This document shows, piece after piece, positions 24,864 to 35,768 of a DNA stretch of 64,000 nucleotides. The stretch is from Rhizopus sp. PT2906 (taxonomy: Eukaryota; Mucoromycota; Mucoromycetes; Mucorales; Rhizopodaceae), in the NCBI GenBank assembly GCA_025529335.1, contig JAMYHX010000180.1, positions 1 through 64,000 of the forward strand, written 5' to 3'. Numbering within the stretch: position 1 is the stretch's first letter; each line of letters opens with the position of its first letter. Under the pieces are notes generated by a model. It ran no database searches, was not told where the DNA came from, and worked only from the letters and a program-made list of their open reading frames with translations. The position numbers were made by a program, and so were the translations under genes.

Positions 24864-26811
24864 ATGTCAGAAATTGTCGTCTATGAAGATTCCCCAATGG
24901 CCGAATATCTACAGTGTAAAAAAAAAAAAGAGATATAGCCTATTCAAAACATAACTAACTCTATGAAAAAATAATAGCTATTGATAAACCAGAAACGACA
25001 GTAAAAGTTGCTCCACTCAACCTTACAAACAATAAGACAAATGACAGCTCTATTAGCAAAAGACCAAACATTTCACACATGTGGAGACATTCCATATTTC
25101 ACGTAAATATTTACATACAAGTCAGCAGGACGGGGAGAGAAAAACATATGCACGAAAAAGGGAGCATAATAATAACACTTCACTTAGGATGCATTCTCAA
25201 TTTCGCTTCCCAAGACCGAAGAAGCGGCCTTTGAAGAAAAATTCAAGTATCTGGTTGTTACATCACCTCTTCTGAATGAAGTGCTCACATTCCATCATAA
25301 TAAGCAAAGGCACCGGTTCACAGAACACCTCACTTTTCAAACGAACGGGGTGACTAAATTAGGTGTCACCACCAACCTGGTTGCTACGTTGATGCTACTC
25401 TTCGGAGTTGAGCGGTATACCCTTCGTCCGCGTATTCCGCTCATAACACTCACCTGTTCCACATCGGCATCCCTATTCTACGTCTACAGGCACAAACGAC
25501 GCTCATCGATCCGACAGCTTTACCAATCAATTTTGTCCAAACTGCAATCTTTCATTGAACAGTGTGATACGTTTGATACAAAAGTGCAACGAGTACTTAT
25601 CACCATACAAGAAATCGAACTCGTATCCAGAGGCTACCGACTGTCTACACCTTTATCTCCAATATCCCGCATCGAACAAAACAGTAAACAAAGAAAATGT
25701 GTTCATCTGAGAAGCCGGTTAGCGTCTATTCTAAGAAGAGCATTTATCGCCTACGAAGAAGGCATCATTGACTTGGTGAACGTAATCGATAAGGAACATC
25801 TACTCAGCCTTTTCGAAATGTACAATGTTCACTCGATTGCTTCCCTTTCCGCCGTCGATAGCAGCGAGGATTCGTACAGTCTCGATCAATTGAAAAAATT
25901 GACACAGATTATGCATCTCAAACGAAGGGAGTGCATGGTTCATTTCCTCGCTTTAGGTACTGACATTGATCAGCACGGTTGGAAAATAGTAAATGACATC
26001 TTGAACCATTTTTTAAAGGAAATCGAGAACTTTACAAAAGAAATGGTGGAGGCCCTGGACGCTGAGTTTTGTAAGTAACACTTTTTGTATTTGTTGACAT
26101 ACTGATGCATGGGTAAATAGATAAGCCAATTAACACATTTGATGCAAAGACCAGCAAGATCATGGACTCTCGATTGAAATTGTTCATCCATCGATTATCC
26201 TCTCTCGAACAAGAATTACGGACACTGGAAGCAAAGGTTTATTTATGTAACGAAAGCGTGCGGCAGCTGAGTCCCGAATCAGCCGAGGAGACGAAAGAAA
26301 AGTTACTCAGCGACTATTTATCTGTGCAAAAAGTATTTCAAAATATGCTGTTGGAATGGGAAAATGGAAAAGAAGCACTTCAATCCTATTTGGAACTACC
26401 ATCAGCTACAGTTGCAAAAGAGGAGACAAAGGCTGTTGAATCCGCACAGATAGAGAAAGAGGAAATTCAAGATGAGTCTGAAGGCAAGGGCATCATTCTC
26501 GATTCAGAAGATGTTGCTGATATTCTCAATCTGCCTTCAAAGGCTTCAGTATATGAAGCTATTGCTGGTGTGGTAGAAAAGAATGGGAAAGAAAGACCAA
26601 AAAAATCTCGAGATGAACGAATTCAAGAAATGAAACTAAAACGAGCTCAAGAGGTACATACAGAACACATGGCGTTGGAACTTGAGTTATAATATGTTTC
26701 GTCTAGGCAGAAAAACGTGCTGAAAGAATAGATTCAGAGACAATGGTCCATGAGCTGAAAAGTGTACTTTATAAAAGAAACACAGAACTAGATTTACAAG
26801 AAGATCAATAA
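24864..26811 (+). CDS. Vezatin/Inp2-like membrane protein (myosin-binding family)
   Basis: Five exons, 24864-24915, 24978-25102, 25188-26070, 26121-26653 and 26707-26811, join to 565 residues. After a polar N-terminus, SLPKTEEAAFEEKFKYLVVT leads to two adjacent hydrophobic stretches (LVATLMLLFGV; PLITLTCSTSASLFYVY, about residues 110-155). Then comes the segment diagnostic of the vezatin / peroxisomal myosin-binding family: VQRVLITIQEIELVSRGYRL, STPLSPISRIEQ. The C-terminal third is coiled-coil-like and charged. In yeast, Inp2 is the peroxisomal receptor for a class V myosin; animal vezatin binds myosin VII. A role in organelle transport on actin is therefore inferred. Stops 16 bp short of the convergent Shy1 stop codon. 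The intron at 25103-25187 is longer than usual here and the least certain. Confidence 0.75.
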
Positions 26812-26827
26812 TAAAAACTTGTTTTAT

Positions 26828-27821
26828 TTATACCCCCCATCTTTTGGCTTTAGTAGGTAAAGCAGGAGGGCGTCTTAATACTCTCCAGAGCATAATACTG
26901 GTCGCAAATGATAAAGAGTACCAAGTGATCAAGTAATTCAAATGACTATTACGAACTTCAACAGTAGGCGGTCTACCAACAGGCACCCCCTTGTCAATGA
27001 GAACATGTTCTTTATAAGGTGATATGTCTAAAAAAATATCACAATTTAGCCAACACTCTTTGATTTATCTTACTTCATACTGTACCTGATACTCTTTCAA
27101 TCATGACAGGTTGTGCATTCGTTAACTTGGCCATCGTATCAATGTCTGCCCAGTACCACTGATTGCGCTCAATATCATTATCGGGTGTAAACGAATTCTT
27201 TTCTTCATTCATACGTATTAAACCAATCACTTCGACTTCTCCTGTCTCTAGACTCTCAGGCCGGGTCCTTTGATCTCTTTTGTCAGAGGAAACCCATCCT
27301 CTTTTGACGAGGATAGTCGTTCCGTTATCTCTTTCTAAGGGCGTAATAATAAAATAACCTGCATTACCATCTCCTCTCGTTCTGGGGCCTAGCAATATTT
27401 CCTGATCATGTCTATAATGTCCCTTAACATAGACTTTACGGTACTCATATTCTTCTAAAACATCAGGGCTATCTAACCGTATTATATAACTTGTTCTCAG
27501 GTTACTAAAACTGTGTCTTTCTTACTTTATACGTTTGGGTAAAGGAATGGGTTCTCGATGTAAGCGGTCCTCAAGAGTGTTGATCAATTGAACCTTCCAG
27601 CGAAGTCTTTGAACTTGCCATGTGCCAAGTCCAAATGTTATGAAGGGAATAGTGCACAAAAGTGCTGTGCCAAAGTTGAACTTTCTTTTTCTTGTTGTGT
27701 ATATTTGCTGAATTGGCTTTTTTTCTGTCGAGGCTGCTTCCGTTGTTAACCATTTCTTCATCACACATTGTCGAATATGACTGCTTCCTCTCGTAAATTG
27801 TGCAAATCTATTACTCCACAT
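26828..27821 (-). CDS. shy1: SURF1/Shy1, cytochrome c oxidase assembly factor
   Basis: Mitochondrial inner-membrane chaperone needed for maturation of Cox1 in complex IV. Three exons, 27821-27526, 27504-27086 and 27027-26828; 304 residues. The N-terminus is basic with no acid (MWSNRFAQFTRGSSHIRQ), as expected of a presequence. TM1 carries the family signature ITFGLGTWQVQRLRWK at about 60-75. The intermembrane-space domain includes YEYRKVYVKGHYRHDQEILL, PRTRGDGNAGYFIITPL and ILVKRGWVSSDKRDQ. TM2 is NYLITWYSLSFATSILVW. The predicted start is 27821, because the frame upstream has no ATG. The first 30 bases of exon 2 are judged by phase only. Confidence 0.92.
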
Positions 27822-27976
27822 CTCTTTATTTTTAAAGAAAAGCGGCAGGCCCTTGGAGAAGAAGAAAGTCAACGAGTTCAACAATTACCTACGTGACTGT
27901 CAAATGTTAGATTCAATGAGCTCAATTACAAAAAAAAAAAAAAAAAAAAAAAAAGTTTTGATCTTTATTTCTTCCA
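27822..27976. promoter_or_regulatory. Short divergent promoter of Shy1 and Nop6-like genes
   Basis: Only 155 bp separates the two start codons. It contains a 25-A run at 27930-27954, just upstream of the Nop6-like start. Poly(dA:dT) tracts of this length exclude nucleosomes and are common in fungal housekeeping promoters. This could be a shared nucleosome-free region. Confidence 0.6.
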
Positions 27977-28725
27977 ATGAGTCCTGACAAAAAGTTAACC
28001 AAACGTGAAAAGAAAGCCCAAGCATTTAAGAAGCGTGCAAAAAAGAATCAAGAGATCACAGAAGAAAATGCGATTCCTCAGCCTGATGAGGCTCCCGAGA
28101 TCGAACAACCACAGAGTGATCGTAAGCGAAAAGCCGTCGATTCTCAAGAGGCAGTAGCTATTGACGTGCCAGCTGAGGATAAGGAACCTGTAAAGAAAAA
28201 GAGTAAAAAGAGTGAGGATAGCAATAAGCATGCAGATTCTCGATATATTGTATTTGTTGGCAATTTACCTTTCACAACGACCAAAGAAGATCTCCAGAAG
28301 CACTTTTCAACTATTGAAAAAATCAAGTCGATTCGTTTACTGACTGATAAAGCAACGGGAAAACCAAAAGGATTTGCATTTATGGAATTTGAAAATGCAA
28401 AAGATATGAATGTAAGATAGAGTAGTAAGATTAAGATGAAACATTTACCCTCTTTTTAATATAGAAAGCATTAGCCTTTCATCATACATTCTTCAAAAAG
28501 AGACAAATCAATGTGGAATTGACTGCTGGTGGAGGAGGAAGTAAGAGTGATGCACGCAAAGAAAAGTTAAAGGAAAAGAATAAGCGATTGGCAGAGGAAC
28601 GAGTAAGTTTGAATATAGCAAGCAAACATTGTATCTTATTAAAGTTGCAATAGGCCAAAAAGCACAAAAAGATTAAGGGCAAAAATGTTCAACAATCCTC
28701 TTATAAACTAGATGATGATGAATAA
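27977..28725 (+). CDS. nop6: Nop6-like RRM protein (ribosome biogenesis)
   Basis: Predicted nucleolar RNA-binding protein assisting small-subunit assembly. Three exons, 27977-28411, 28465-28602 and 28654-28725; 214 residues. The N-terminus is Lys-rich (TKREKKAQAFKKRAKKNQE) and followed by an acidic, Pro-containing stretch and a KKKSKKSED cluster. One RRM occupies about 88-165: RNP2 is YIVFVGNLPF and RNP1 is KGFAFMEF. The motif HHTFFKKRQINVELTAGGGG after the RRM is what ties it to the Nop6 family. The C-terminus is again basic (AKKHKKIKGKN) with an acidic end (LDDDE). Introns fall within and after the RRM. Confidence 0.82.
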
Positions 28726-29179
28726 GTCAGAGAAATGAATGAATATTCCCCTCCTCTAAGCAAGAGAAAAAATGATTTGCATAAGCTTAAATTGTAAATA
28801 AACATAGAATAACACTTCAAATTCTTGTATCCAGAAATACGCAATGAAGAGAAGCATTAGCAGTTAGTGCAGTGATTATCAATGTTGCTTTATATAAAAG
28901 CTGTCTCGTTTGATTTTGTTAAACAAGACTATTGTAATACTTGTTTATATCATACTTCATAAATTCTGACGCTGACAGAATAAGAATTACCTGCCATACA
29001 TTTCCCTTCGATGATCCCCTTCAAATGTGAACGATGACCGCACAACTATTATCTAGAGAAGATATCAAGCTAAGCAGCAAGTGAGCTTTTATATAAAAGA
29101 AAATTTTATACGGTCTATACCAGCAAAATGTATGACAACAACAATTAGAACCATAGAATGACTGATGCCTTTAGTAAAA
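28726..29179. other. Intergenic stretch
   Basis: About 450 bp after the Nop6-like gene. No gene seen. The right edge merges with the C-terminal end of pseudogene copy C. Confidence 0.35.
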
Positions 29180-29745
29180 ATCCAATTGTATACAATTGAT
29201 TGATTTTTTGACGGTTGACCTCAGCAAAGGTACAAAGCATATCTCGAAGCGTTTTTGGGAGCTTTATCATCCCGTTATCCAGATATTTGTCGTCGACGAT
29301 CAAAACATCATATTTGCCGACCTCGGCACAACCAACTTCATCTGTGATTTTTTTTTAAAAAGGATATCTACCTTTGCTCCAACTGATTTTCTTTCTCTTC
29401 TTTCTGCTAACTCAAGAGACCGGCCTTCATTTCTGCCCAAAGCAAAAGAGGCACTTGTACGCTCTCCCAGCTTTGCTTTAACCCCGCTGGTTCTAAAAGC
29501 TTTGTCAATGAATTGCCAGAGGTTATGGAGTAAATCAGCCTCCAAAAAATCATCAGTGTTTAATCTATCGTTTTCTTCAAATAAACAAGCCATGTTAATG
29601 ATAGGTTCTTTGATCCAACGCTTGTTGAAATCATCATTGTACTTTAGCTGTTAGTTCGAGCCAAACTCATGGTAATCTGCAGCTATTACCAAAGCGTCGT
29701 TGCCAAAAAGATCAACGAATTTGTGTTTCATTTTGAGTAGCCCAA
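29180..29745 (-). pseudogene. Decayed gene of an uncharacterised Mucoromycota family (copy C)
   Basis: Minus-strand remnant. It reads FVDLFGNDALVIAADYHEFG, a stop, YNDDFNKRWIKEPIINMACL, VKAKLGERTSASFALGRNEG, KSVGAKVDILFKKK, then a frameshift in an A/T run near 29350, and KYLDNGMIKLPKTLRDML, LYTIGFLLKA. The frame is broken at least twice (stop after HEFGSN; frame change in the run). The last block matches copy A. I recall intact relatives as abundant in Mucorales genomes; function unknown. Confidence 0.65.
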
Positions 29746-29804
29746 ACGACAAAAACAAAGATTCTCTATTTTTCCAGCATTCTGAAAATGCCAATATTAC
29801 ATGC

Positions 29805-30112
29805 ACCAGAAGTTAGACTAATTCTACGGGAACTACCTCCAGATACTACCTATGATGCCATCCAACAAAGCTTTTGAATGTATAGCGTCAAGCTAAACAT
29901 GGTTATATAAAGGTGACATATTAACCTGTGTTCTTTTCAAAAAGAAGAAGAAATAAAAAGAAATGTGGCTATTTCTCATTTTATGTTGTCATGTGCTTTC
30001 AACAAGGGCCACTTAGCTCACGCATAATTATGATGAATTCATATCTTATATCAAAGAGAGTGAACTGGGCAGCCTTAGATTATGCAGAGACTTTGGTAGC
30101 GTGAAGTTGTAA
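29805..30112 (-). repeat. 3' region of a Tc1/IS630-like element (copy 1)
   Basis: Runs from the last codons of the transposase remnant (LHATKVSA-stop) outward. The same 270-310 bp, in opposite orientation, is present at 58745-59020 (shared stretches include CTACCAAAGTCTCTGC and GAATTCATCATAATTA), and a shorter piece at 41655-41765. A frame opposite to the transposase reads PEVRLILRELPPDTTYDAIQ here and PEVRLILCALPPDTIYDAIQ at 58.9 kb. Confidence 0.7.
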
Positions 30113-30480
30113 AATGATATCACATGTAGTGCCTAGAAGAAGGGCCCGTAGCATTGACCTGTTTTTCTGGTGCATTTTATGGTACATGTGCTCTACAGAA
30201 GCATCTTCTCTGCCTTCAATTACTCTTGGAGAAAGAGTTTCTGTATCTTTCAATTGATTTATTCTGACTCGTCCCTTCAACACTTTCCAAAATATTCTGA
30301 TGGGATTGAGTTCAGAGGAATAAGGTGGAAGATACACTAGTGCATAAACCCTCTCGAAGATTATAGGATCAACAGCTTCAGAAGTAATGGAACAATATCC
30401 ATAACAGTATGGAATCTTTTCATATGGAGAATTCGTTCATAACGTCCAATGTATCGCTGATGAATTGCACATAATGTCCA
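30080..30480 (-). mobile_element. Tc1/mariner-IS630-type DDE transposase remnant
   Basis: The C-terminal half of a transposase. GHYVQFISDTLDVMNEFSI is followed by frame-breaking decay around 30380-30440, then ERVYALVYLPPYSSELNPIR and FWKVLKGRVR. PPYSSELNPI-x-x-FWKVLK is the conserved segment before the last catalytic acid of this superfamily. The N-terminal HTH part is absent and the frame is interrupted, so the element cannot be active. No terminal inverted repeats were identified. Confidence 0.8.
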
Positions 30481-31218
30481 AAATTATTCAAAAAAGCAGG
30501 CGGTGTTTTCAAACATTCGGTAAATTGGGAGTAGAAGTACGGCAACGTTAAAGCAAACAAACAGAACAGTTGTACAACTATAGTATAGCCTTTTTAGTTT
30601 ACAGAAATTCATCGTCTTGAACACGGCAAACAATACTGCTGGCTCCGAGAACAAGAAAGAGAAATGCGGCATCAAAATGATCAGCAATTGATTACAAAAT
30701 GTGTTTTGGCATAAAGTTGCATATGACATACAGAAAAGATGCAATTTTTATTTGATTAGCAAGAAAAGAGATAAATCATGGATTAGAGAATCATGGCTCC
30801 GTTTTCAGTATACTTCTTGTCTATCGGATCAATACTCAATCCGATCACCGTATCTCCCCCCTGTCCTTTTATTAGACTTGCTCATAATGTTACATCACAT
30901 ATCCCAATTAATACCTAAGGATTGTAGAGTACAGGCACAATAACTAGCAAATCATAGCAAGAGACTGTTTGATAGACACAACTTGCCTACATCATTCTTG
31001 TATACTTGTTTCCCTCCAGTCCCCTTTCTTTCTCATTTTCCGAAGAATAGCCGGCTACATCTTTTTAAAATTCAGCCCGGATAAGATTAACCGTCTCACC
31101 ATACTTTCCCCTTTTGCAAAAGATAATGCGTGACTTTTAATTTCAAACAGCATTATTATAATGGTCGATCTTACGCTTCTTTTCTTTTTTTTTTCATATC
31201 AACGATCAGCTTTCAATC
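30481..31218. promoter_or_regulatory. Intergenic stretch before the nucleotide-sugar transporter
   Basis: About 740 bp without a supportable gene. The two 80-codon frames here (30484-30744 minus, 30701-30943 plus) lack protein-like composition. T-rich sequence (31180-31196) directly precedes the transporter start and probably belongs to its promoter. Confidence 0.4.
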
Positions 31219-32592
31219 ATGGATAATACATCAGGATTTATGGGAGCATTGCTACAGATTATAGCATCTGATATGCCAATGATTTTGTCGTTAATCTTTG
31301 GTGGCTGTTGTAGCAACGTCTTTGCCTTGGAAGTCCTTGTCACGTAAGTGTTTTGTTTGTTTCAATGGTACAGTAACTCACTTTAAAGCATATAGTGACG
31401 CACCAAGAAGTGGTAAGAGATAGAATAAACCATTATGCTTTGAACGGAAAACTAAACATTTCTGCGCAGGTCAGTTAATCACTTTTGGACAATTCCTGTT
31501 TGTTGCAGTAGAGGGATTACGGCACCAACTCACCTGGGGAACATACGGACCGAGACTAAAGAAGACAGTTGTTCCCTTGACACACTGGTTGTTTCTAGTC
31601 ACATTGTTCTTTATTGTATCCTTGTTAAACAACATTGCCCTGGGATACAATATATCAGTACCTTTGCATATTATTTTTAGAAGCGGTGGACTGATTGTAA
31701 ATATGATTTTAGGAACTCTTATATTGGGCAAAAGGTACGTCTATCTTATTTTTTGAGCTTACGTAGACTGGTATTAAATAGTAGACAGATACTCTGTAGG
31801 TCAAATCACAGGTGTTATCTTTGTCACCGCGGGTGTTATCTGGGCCACTTTAGATAATGCATCATCAAGTGCCGAGAGCAAGACAGGAAACACAACAGAA
31901 TTCATCACAGGCATTGCGCTTCTTGTTATTGCCATGGTGTTATCGGCCGGAATGGGATTGTTCCAAGAAGTGACATACAAAAAATATGGCAAGCAATGGC
32001 GAGAAGGTTTATTCTACACTGTAAGTTATAAACATGAATGAGCAGAAGGATATTAACAATATATACAGCACTTTCTTGCCCTGCCTTTCTTCCTTATCTT
32101 TTCAAAAGATTTGCTTGGTCAAGTACAAGAGTATAACAAGTCACCTTTGATGCCTCTCTCTGTTATTTTGGAGGAAGTGCCTGTTCTTGGATCTATTGCT
32201 ACATATACCCCTGATATAATCAAGACGGCTTTGCACACCATTGAAATCCGTAAACTATGGGCTTATCTCATCCTAAACATGGTGACTCAGTAAGTGTGCT
32301 GTGTAAATAATAGAGAAATAAATACTTATGTTGTTTTAGATATGCATGTATTGCTGGTGTAAATCGAATGACATCTGTGGCTACTTCACTCACACTAAAC
32401 CTTGTTCTCAACCTACGAAAATTCACCTCCTTGATCATCTCTATAATCTACTTTGACAACCATTTTGGGTTTGGTGCTCAAATGGGAACTGCAATGGTAG
32501 TCCTTGGAACATTAATCTATACGCGTGCTGGACTTAAATCAAGTCAAAAGGCAAGCAACGCTAATGTGTCAGCATCAGCAAAAGCAAAATAG
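31219..32592 (+). CDS. Nucleotide-sugar transporter (SLC35B4/Yea4-like)
   Basis: Predicted ER/Golgi antiporter bringing UDP-GlcNAc or UDP-xylose into the lumen, for chitin or glycan synthesis. Six exons: 31219-31343, 31396-31412, 31470-31734, 31789-32020, 32069-32289, 32340-32592; 370 residues, about ten TM helices. The N-terminus carries LIFGGCCSNVFALEVLV and GQLITFGQFLFVAVEG, both typical of SLC35B4/Yea4. Later landmarks are LNNIALGYNISVPLHIIFRS and LNLRKFTSLIISIIYF. Exon 2 is only 17 nt and supplies DAPRS. The short Lys-containing end (SASAKAK) is not a clear KKXX signal. Substrate is inferred from the subfamily and not certain. Confidence 0.9.
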
Positions 32593-32889
32593 ACTCTCTA
32601 TTGTCCTTGCGTTTTTCTCTTTTTCTCTGATATCAATAAACAAATTGAATCAATATTTATAATTGACTTGATAGATATCAATCCGTGTCCTCCTATTGTA
32701 CTCTTTTTCCTTAGACAGTGAAAGGGGACCAAACCTTTTGGGATAGATTTGCTTTTGGAGAGCTGCATTAAAAAGTAATTTCAACATCAGCAAAGAAAAT
32801 GATACAAGCCACGAATTTCAAATTAAAATGTTCAGGGATTATTATTATCATTGACATTTCCCCCCCCCCCCTCTAGAAATTCCAACTTA
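32593..32889. promoter_or_regulatory. Short intergenic region with a 12-C run
   Basis: About 300 bp between tandem genes. A run of 12 cytosines (32860-32871) lies 19 bp upstream of the GUF1 start codon. This is unusual in such AT-rich DNA; it may be part of the promoter or 5' UTR. Confidence 0.5.
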
Positions 32890-35576
32890 ATGAGCACAGG
32901 CTTGCTACTTAGGAGACTACCTAGTCACTTTCCAACTAAAGTATACAACAAGTCTAGTATATTACTTTCATGCCATAAGCGATGGAATTCGAAAAGCACC
33001 ACCGAAGTATAAAAAGTGGAAACGTCTTTTTTAAAAAACAAAATAACTGACAACGTACAATAGAAATTGAAAAGCGCAAACCCGAGTAAGGATATTGACT
33101 TGACACATTTTCCAGCAGAAAATATTAGAAACTTTAGTATCATTGCCCATATCGGTAATAGTCTATTTTAATCTATAGTGTGTATATTCACTTTTTATTA
33201 TTAGATCATGGAAAGAGTACACTAGCAGATAGGTAAACAACGTATAAATATAAAAGGAAACAATAGACTAACTAGATGGTAGACTATTAGAATTCACAAA
33301 CACGATATCAAAGACAGGATCAAATAAACAAGTACTTGATAAATTAAAAGTGGAAAGAGAACGAGGAATTACGGTGAAAGCACAAGTAAAATAAGAAAAA
33401 AAGAAAAGCAAGAAGCCATCTAATTATATATATGTCTTAGACTGTATCCATGTTTTATCAATATAAAGGGAAAGAGTACCTGCTAAATTTAATTGATACA
33501 CCAGGTCATGTGGATTTCAGTTACGAGGTGTCACGTTCTTTGGCGGCATGTCAAGGTACTATCCTACTCGTTGATGCCGCACAGGGCATTCAAGCACAGA
33601 CCGTAGCGAACTTTTACTTGGCCTTTGGTGAAGGTTTAGAGATTATACCCATATTAAATAAAGTAACAAGAAAAATAGACACACATACACGTATATATCA
33701 ACTATTTTATTAGATTGATCTTCCTGGAGCAGAACCTGAACGAGTGAAACGACAGATCCAGAGTGCATTCGAATTAGACACATCCTCTATATTACAGGTA
33801 AGACTTGATCATACAAAAGATAAGGGGAACCTCACAAAGAAAAATAGATCTCTGCAAAGTCTGGAATCAATATTGATAAAGTATTACCCAACGTCATTGA
33901 GAAAGTACCACCACCTATAGGGGATATAGAGAAACCTTTCAGAGCCCTTTTATTTGACTCATGGTACGATCAATACGTCGGCGTTGTTTGCATGCTGGGT
34001 GTGAAGGATGGTGTGATTCGAAAGGGAGATAAGATCATATCTGCGCACTCGGATACTAAATATGAAGTGACAGAGGTTGGCATTATGCATCCAAAGCAAG
34101 TGCCTACAGGCTATCTGTAAAGTAATCATAAATACTAAATATAGCTTGCTCTAACTTGTATGTATTTAGACATGCGGGTCAAGTAGGATACGTTATCTGT
34201 GGCATGAAAAGTGCCTCTGAAGCGCACATTGGCGACACATTTTATCATGTAGGACAAAAGGTAGATGTCTTGCCTGGCTTTCAGCCTGCACAATCAATGG
34301 TATTTGCTGGTATTTTTCCCGTGGATACGAATGATTTCCGTAAATTAGACGATAATATCAGAAAATTGACCTTGAATGATGCAAGCGTAAGTGTACATAA
34401 GGAAACAAGCCATGCGCTTGGCCAAGGATGGCGGTTGGGATTTCTTGGCACGCTACATATGGATGTGTTTAGACAAAGACTAGAAAATGTAAGTGGTAAA
34501 GTATATCCTGTTTTTATTTCATCTAACCTGCTTTAGGAATATGATGCCAATATCATTGTCACTCAGCCTACTGTACCATACAAAGGTAACTGAAACCATA
34601 GTATTGAACCAGTTCACGTCTAACATTGAAAAAGTCATTTACAAGGATGGTACATCCAAATTGGTAAGAAATCCTTCCGACTTCCCAGATATGGACGAAC
34701 GATCACTTAGAGTATCCAAATTTCAAGAACCAATGGTCCTAGCAACCTTGATCTTTCCTGATGTAAGTTCACATTATGTTGTAGATACACATATTAAATA
34801 GAGTAGGAATACATGGGTAAACTGATTGAGCTATGCGGAGTAAGTGAAGGCAAGTTTCAATAGAATGCTTATTTAGACTATCGAATAGAGTAGACGAGGT
34901 GAACAATTAGAGTATACATATGTGGATGAAACACGTGTCATGATGAAGTACAGATTACCACTGGCTGAAATAGTGACAGATTTCTATGATGAACTCAAAA
35001 GTCGATCATCAGGTTATGCCTCATTTGACTATGAGGAAGCAGGTTATGAGGACAGTGATTTAGTCAAGGTTTGTTACAAATAGAGTCATAAAACTATCTT
35101 TACTCAATTCCATAACAAAAAGATGACAGTACTTTTAAACTCTAAACCAGTCGATGCATTATCTGTCATTCTACATCGTTCACAAGCAGAGTTTGTTGGT
35201 CGTGATTGGGTCAAGCGGCTAAAAGATGTTATTCAAAAGCAATTGTTCGAGATATCTATTCAGACCGCTTTAGGTACAAGAATCATTGCAAGAGAAACGT
35301 AAGGAGTTTGAATCATAAATAGGCAATAACCTTTGTATTAATTATATTATCAGTATTCCTGCGCTACGAAAGAACGTTACAGCCAAATGCGTAAGTAAGA
35401 TAAGCATATTGGATTGTTTTTTATTTATCATTTTTTAGTACGGTGGAGATGTGTCTAGAAAAATGAAATTATTACAAAAACAAAAGGAAGGCAAGAAGAG
35501 GATGAAGATGATTGGCAATGTAGAGTTACCTCAGAAGGCATTTTATGATTTCATGGATAAAAGTAAAAGCTCATAG
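32890..35576 (+). CDS. guf1: GUF1, mitochondrial translation factor (EF4/LepA)
   Basis: Mitochondrial GTPase that back-translocates or remodels ribosomes and supports fidelity under stress. Fifteen exons: 32890-33006, 33064-33154, 33205-33232, 33283-33385, 33441-33662, 33714-33797, 33848-34116, 34170-34488, 34537-34585, 34635-34762, 34807-34839, 34889-35068, 35123-35298, 35354-35390, 35439-35576. They sum to 657 residues, the expected length. The N-terminus is a likely presequence (LLLRRLPSHFPTKVYNK). GTPase motifs: AHIDHGKSTL (about 67-76), RGIT, DTPGHVDF, NKID (split by an intron) and SAKSG. LepA-specific text: HALGQGWRLGFLGTLHMDV, TVPYKVIYKDG, SRRGEQLEYTYVDE, RSSGYASFDYEEAGY. The basic C-terminal tail (KLLQKQKEGKKRMKMIGNVE) is intact. 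Four exons are under 50 nt. Confidence 0.95.
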
Positions 35577-35768
35577 CGGAATAATACATCATCCGTAAGT
35601 TACGTGTGTGTTGATTACATAATAATAAAGCAATTTTATTATTATAAAAAGTAGTTAAACATAGAGATAATATTAAGTAGTAAATAAAAGAAATGTATGT
35701 ATATAGAATAGAATAAAGAGGGAGAAAGGCGTATATGTATTAATGTATAAGTGTATATATATAGTTTG

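Noticed and set aside
25081..25275. 64-codon + frame rich in Lys/Arg/Asn upstream of the vezatin-like gene
   Set aside because: It begins with GTG and overlaps the intron and exon 3 of the better-supported multi-exon model in another frame.
34586..34601. A 16-nt 'intron' (gtaactgaaaccatag) that would restore the frame in GUF1
   Set aside because: A conventional 49-nt intron from the same donor to 34634, with a CTAAC branch site, gives the expected TVPYKVIYKDG. The ultra-short intron is a coincidence.
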